Positions 59,221 through 64,000 of a stretch of DNA of 64,000 bases are shown here, piece by piece; positions within the stretch are counted from its first letter, which is position 1, and the number at the start of each line of letters is the position of its first letter. The stretch lies in contig NC_092314.1 of assembly GCF_036785885.1 (NCBI RefSeq), positions 13,103,638 through 13,167,637 on the forward strand, in the 5' to 3' direction. Source of the DNA: Coffea arabica (lineage: Eukaryota > Streptophyta > Magnoliopsida > Gentianales > Rubiaceae). Both the position numbers and the translations under genes were made by a program. Under the pieces are notes generated by a model. It saw only the letters and a program-made list of their open reading frames with translations. It was not told where the DNA came from and did no database searches.

Positions 59221-61807
59221 TTGCATTTTGACAATGATGGCTGAAGCACAAATCAAGAAGTCAAGTTTTAAGGTTAAGGTGAATTGTTCATGTTGTCTTG
59301 GCTTTGTTTGTTGTTCATCTGTCTTTTGGTGAAATATTTCGGAAAGAAAACTTATGCTTTGAGTTTAACTGTTTTTCTTGAAAGCAATATTCTCTATTGT
59401 AAATGGACCTTATTTGGATATGGTGACCTATCACAAACAGTATTGGAAAAAAAAAAGTTAAGATATTATTTGTATCACTAAATTGCCTAATCTTATTCAA
59501 TAGAAATAACACTTTCATTTAAACTATATCTTGGCTATTTAACATGATTTTAAGGCTTTTGCTTTTTCTATTTTCTTCAAAGTTTTTTGCCAGAATAATT
59601 ACCTTTGTTCTCGAAAAATATTCACACAATAACACAATGCGAATCCTATACCCTTACATGGACTTTTGACAGGTTAGAAAGAGAATGTGATTTTAAAGTT
59701 TATTATTATGAAAATATCTTTCAATGCCAAAATTGTTTTAGATGCAAACTCTTTTCTTCATGATATGCAAGTAAGATTAACTTTTTTTTTCTCCTCTTTT
59801 TGTGAGTAATATATCTGTATACTTGGATTGGGTTTAACTATAAACTATGATGGTTATTCTTAATTACAATCTAACGAATAATGATGGAAGCAAGCTACAA
59901 TTTCTAATTGAAGTTTTTTTTTATTGTTATTCCAAATATTAATTCCCGAGTACAATGCATATATAATGTTATGAATTAAAAAAAATAAGATTTTACTTTA
60001 ATTAGTTGACATTATTCTCTATAATTAGTTCTTGGAATGCTTTTTCCCCTTTTGATTTACACTTGGGATTTTATTTGGGTTTTTTTTTTCGTGATAAATG
60101 TGATTTTTTGTTCATAGAATAATAATAGAAGAAATTGTTTATGCTAAAAAATTTGGATTTCCATTTTGGTATAACCAATTGGGCTTAAGTGGAGAGCTCC
60201 AAAATTATTATTAATTAGTTAAAAGATCAGCACTTTCGTCCCATAACCAATCGACCTTACATGAAAAGGACCAAAATCTTCATTAGTTATTGAATATTTT
60301 GCTGACCGATCCTGGATTATTTCTTTAATGATTTGGTTTAAAAAGTTAAAAGCTCTAACTTTCATTGTGGAAATCGTTTATTACTTGATTGTATATAAAA
60401 TGAAAATCTTCAAAATCTTGATCATAAAAACATAGGTAAAAATGCATTTTTTTTTTTGAAAAAAGTTACATTATTCCATGCAAGGAACTAGTCTACAAGA
60501 CTACAACTAGTCATTACTTTATAATTTCATTATTGAATAAAAAAATTTTGCTATTAAAAGAAAAGGAAAAAAATTTAATGATACTCCTCATTTATTTTTT
60601 TTTATGAGTTTTACACTAATTAGAAAAGATGAAAATGCCCATACTTTTCATTTGAATTACAAAATTTTATGAAAGTAAATGTCGTACATTCAACAAGAAT
60701 ATGTGTATTGTTATCTAATTCACATGCTAAAGAAGCAAATTTGAGTGCAATTAACAAATAAGCAAGTGTAATTAAATATTTCTCAAAACAAAAATCCTAC
60801 CTATTCCTAGTTTGGCAATCTAAGAGAGGAATGAAAAGAAGAGAAACCTTGAGTTAGAGAAAAATTAGAGGTCCTGGATTTTAATCTCTTATCTCCCTCC
60901 CACTTCTAAAATCACTTCTTAGAAATAATTTAAAAAACAAGTTTAAGAAAATAAAAAAAGAGTAGTAAGCGGCAAAAAAAAAAAAGTTCCTTCGGTGCTG
61001 TTTGGAAGACATACACGGAAAAGGGTTGTTAACATATGGCCTTTTACTCATTTACCCTCAAATAATTGATTAAAGTTCAGCATGGCGACCCGTTCTATTA
61101 TGGAATAGCATCTCTCTGTAAAATAAAATATATTAAATTATATAAATGTTATTATTGAAGAAAAAAAAAAAGAAGAAAGAATGCCATTCCTCGCGGCCAT
61201 CATCCCCGTCACCCATCCCATGGGCGCCCACAGGGTAACCTCATTTATTATTTATTACTATTACCAAGTGATGCTATTGTCAGCCGCCATTACTACTACA
61301 ATTGCTAATGACACTACTATACTATTAATGGTAATCCTACTACTACTACAAAAGTCTAGCCTGACATGACATGGAAAAGACTAAATGAAAAGATAGAATC
61401 AACATCTTATATACACTATCAATATAATAACATTATACACAAAACTAATTGAAAACAACTACAGATTACTAATTAATACTTTAATTCTCATTAGAACTAA
61501 TTTATGATTATTAGTGATGTCTAAAATTTTTATTTTTTATTTATTTAAGTGATACGGGGACGGTAGATGTCCATTTAAGGTCGGGAGAGAAAAATCCCTC
61601 TTATCGAAGGCTCTCATAGTATCTTTTTTTAAGTATAAATCATAGGCACGCGCATCCATTTTATTCTACGATTTGTGACTAATTTTGTTTGAATCCGATT
61701 GATCCTCTTATTGAGAGAAACTCTTCCAACATTTTCTTTCCATTCTTATGGATTTCGAATCCTAGATCTCATGGTTATAGGATGCAAGTCCCTTCCGCTA
61801 CTACTAA
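59221..61807. other. AT-rich intergenic DNA
   Basis: No gene recognised. Only short low-complexity frames are present, including ACT/ATT-rich stretches at 61235-61350. Confidence 0.5.
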
Positions 61808-62262
61808 AGGTGGCAATGGGAAGGGGACCCGCCCCGTTGTTAAATAACTCTCCTCGTCTCCTGTTCCATCTCCTACTCCGACCCCGTCCCGTTTCCCTTG
61901 CAGGAAATAAATCAACTTATCATATTTAACAATCTATTCATCCGATCTTATGCTTATTATATATACACAATTTGCTGTCCTCCGCAAGGAAAGAAATCAA
62001 CCTACTATATTTAACATAGAGGCAAATATCGAAATTGTATTTTAAATGACTGCACAAGATGGGACAATTTGATCAATATGCCTCTCACGTGGGACAATTT
62101 GTGTATATATATGTATTATATATACATCTATAAATCTATATATATATATATATGTATATATATAATTTTTTATATGCCGCGACGATGCAGGTGTATGTTA
62201 CCCCCGCCCCGCTCCATTCTATCCACTCGGGCACCCGCCTCTGTTGACGGTTGACACCCTTA
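61808..62262. mobile_element. Probable MITE with GGTGGCAA / TTGACACC ends
   Basis: The left end AAAGGTGGCAATGGGAAGG, then GACCCGCCCCG, is mirrored at the right by CCCCGCCCCGCTCC and GGTTGACACCCTTAG. GC-rich arms surround an AT-rich core with (TA)n at 62104-62165. A convincing target duplication was not found. This end type is common among small hAT-like plant elements, from memory. Confidence 0.45.
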
Positions 62263-62580
62263 GATGCTGCACTGGCACCCATTGCCTTTCTTAGTCAAGG
62301 TGTGATAGTCCAATGGGTAAATGTGATCATTCAAAGCAATTAAGTCTAAACTTTCTTTTCTCTTCTTCATTTCTTTCGATCAGAACAAGCTTAGCTAGTA
62401 GAAAGAAACAAACACGGTAACAAATCCTTTTTCGTTGTCCTTAAATTTCGGTTATCGGTTTCAGACAAAAGTCCCAAACAAACGAACAAATCTATCCCTA
62501 TTTGTATCATAGATTTAGATTTCCCGTTTCCTCGTACACACACTCACTCACCAACTGTGTCTTGTGTGTGAGAGAGGATT

Positions 62581-64000
62581 ATGGCATCAGCGATGAAGAT
62601 TGTTTTTGGGCTCCTCACATTTGTCACTGCTGGAATGATTATCGGTATCCAATCCTAATACATTTCTTCCACAGATAATTCGTTTTTCTCTTTTTCTTTT
62701 TTGTTCATGCTTTACCTATATATATATATTTGTGAATTTAAATTATATAAAAGAGAAAGAAAGATGCATTGGAATAAGAGTTCTATTAAGCTTCTTGATC
62801 TAATTGGCAAAGGCATTGTTGAAATGGGATTCTACATTTGAATGCTGGCAATGTTATGGGAATTGTTGAGATTCAGATTTGATCTAGAGATACTAATTTT
62901 TGAAATGGAGATTAAAGGAGCAGATGTGAAAATGGGATTTTTGTTCTCTATCTAATTCTGTTAGTTTACAATCAAGGACAGGAATGGCTGAAAATTTTAC
63001 CATAACGGAGTTGTTACACTGAAACATTATAGAAGGGACTTTTCTTTTTTTAGTAGTTAGAAGTACAAATGGAGCCTGACATTGGAATGTTAGATGAAAA
63101 ACAAGAAATAAGAACTGGTGGCCTTTTATTTTGCAGATTCCTCTAAACTATCTGGACAATTCTTTAGGAGTTGTGGAATGAAATTTTTGACTGGATCATT
63201 AGTTAGAAATACAGGTAAATTTACACTTGTGAACCGTGTGATGATCTTAAAGATTCCAAATTTTTTTACTGTTTAATAGGAGTGATATGCTTTTGGTATG
63301 CAATTTTGGATGTGAACTAACATAACCATAATCCCAGAAAAATTGGAAAATGTGTTGAATTTATATGTATTGAGTACCCCATGTTTAATCACTTGCCCAA
63401 TATTTTAGAGATTTCTTCCCAATTTGATCATTGGGATATGGACTATATATCAGCCTACTTTGAAATGATCAATTTGTTGAGCTTTTGGGTTGGATGGAAA
63501 TCTTGTGAAGTTGTTAATTGTATATCAACATTCTTTAAAATGATAAAAATGATGACCTTTTGGATAGGACATAAGTCTGAACTAAGCCAGTTGTGAGGTT
63601 GATGACTTGGCAATTTATTATTATTATTATTATTTTGGTGTTTACTTATTGTGCTTATATGTAGATTTCAATAAGAGATTAGAAAATGTACATGGTTGTT
63701 TTGTAAGGATTGTTTTTTTTTTGGTAATGTTTTGCTAAGGTGTAATAATGATGTTCAATAATTAATTGTGCAGGTGCGCTATTACAGTTGTCATTTATTC
63801 GAAAGTTGGAAGATTCATATGGTACATTTTTTGATGCTCTTTCAAGCATTTTAATATCAAGGCATTCTTTTGAATTGGTTTGTTTACAGCATGATTTTAT
63901 ATCTTGACCTATTGTTAACTGCCTCATCACATATTTCTTTTCTAACTTTGTTGTCTTAATTTTATCATCTTTTTTGGCAAAACTATGAGAATTATACATT
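62581..64000 (+). CDS. P4H1: Prolyl 4-hydroxylase 1-like protein (5' part, exons 1-2)
   Basis: Exon 1 is 62581-62644 and exon 2 is 63774-63821, both with GT-AG borders and joining phases; the rest lies beyond the window. Only 37 full codons are visible. Met-Lys-Ile-Val-Phe-Gly-Leu-Leu starts a hydrophobic signal anchor (about residues 5-28), and LSFIRKLEDSYG follows, which matches the N-terminus of plant P4H1. The family are type II membrane proteins of the ER/Golgi that use Fe(II), 2-oxoglutarate and O2 to make 4-hydroxyproline in extensins and arabinogalactan proteins. The catalytic domain would be downstream and cannot be checked. The start is the first ATG after a CT-rich leader. Confidence 0.82.

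Noticed and set aside
62104-62165. (TA)n tract as a promoter element of the P4H1-like gene
   Set aside because: It is over 400 bp from the start codon and lies inside a probable MITE, so it is better explained as transposon core sequence.
63136-63215. Possible extra exon of the P4H1-like gene (TTTTGCAG ... ACAG|GTAAAT)
   Set aside because: Splice-like edges exist, but the reading contains an in-frame stop in the required phase. Exons 1 and 2 join directly into the family sequence without it.
1-64000. CRISPR arrays, tRNA or rRNA genes, organellar inserts
   Set aside because: No regularly spaced direct repeats, no cloverleaf with a GTTCRANNC arm in context, and no recognisable plastid or mitochondrial gene were seen. 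A tRNAscan-SE and organelle BLAST run would be decisive.

Overview
The window is nuclear DNA from a flowering plant, most likely a eudicot. It is AT-rich and intron-containing, with GT-AG introns, TIR-type miniature transposons, LTR retrotransposons and one large coiled-coil NLR gene. Nothing in it identifies the species. There is no prokaryotic gene organisation, no CRISPR array, and no tRNA or rRNA gene that I could see.

Layout. Positions 1-5.4 kb hold a small foldback transposon and a 4.1-kb solo LTR with a perfect 5-bp target duplication. Positions 5.4-18.1 kb are one 12.7-kb Ty3/gypsy retrotransposon of the Athila type. It has two LTRs of about 1.81 kb that are nearly identical, a tRNA-Asp-like primer site, gag-protease-RT-RNaseH-integrase in a single reading frame broken by three stop codons, a third (env-position) ORF with a terminal frameshift, and a highly structured 3' region with two hairpin-plus-polypurine modules. 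Positions 18.2-19.5 kb are degenerate repeats. Positions 19.9-22.1 kb (minus strand) hold a seven-exon pirin gene. Positions 22.2-35.4 kb are a gene-poor AT-rich stretch with a 1.0-kb hairpin Mutator-like element and small repeats. Positions 35.5-40.6 kb (plus) hold a six-exon CMSS1/Cms1-type ribosome-biogenesis gene.

Positions 41.8-55.1 kb look like the remains of a resistance-gene cluster. There are two diverged copies of the same upstream segment (about 42.6 and 47.4 kb), one intact 1,239-residue CC-NBS-LRR gene at 49.4-53.1 kb, and a decayed NLR fragment at 54.8-55.1 kb. Several miniature transposons have inserted among them. Positions 56.3-59.2 kb are a patchwork of diverged tandem duplications interrupted by a miniature element with a perfect 9-bp target duplication. 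At 62.6 kb (plus) starts a gene for a membrane-anchored prolyl 4-hydroxylase (P4H1-like), of which only exons 1 and 2 lie in the window.

The four host genes (pirin, CMSS1, NLR, P4H1) have unrelated roles: a cupin-fold nuclear/signalling protein, pre-rRNA processing, immune sensing, and hydroxyproline formation in the secretory pathway. No operon-like cooperation is implied. The least ordinary sequence is in the Athila 3' region. There, two AGGA-loop hairpins with different but equally complementary stems each precede a G-rich polypurine tract, about 1 kb apart. All exon boundaries were placed by eye from splice consensus, reading phase and family knowledge. No alignment or database search was run.
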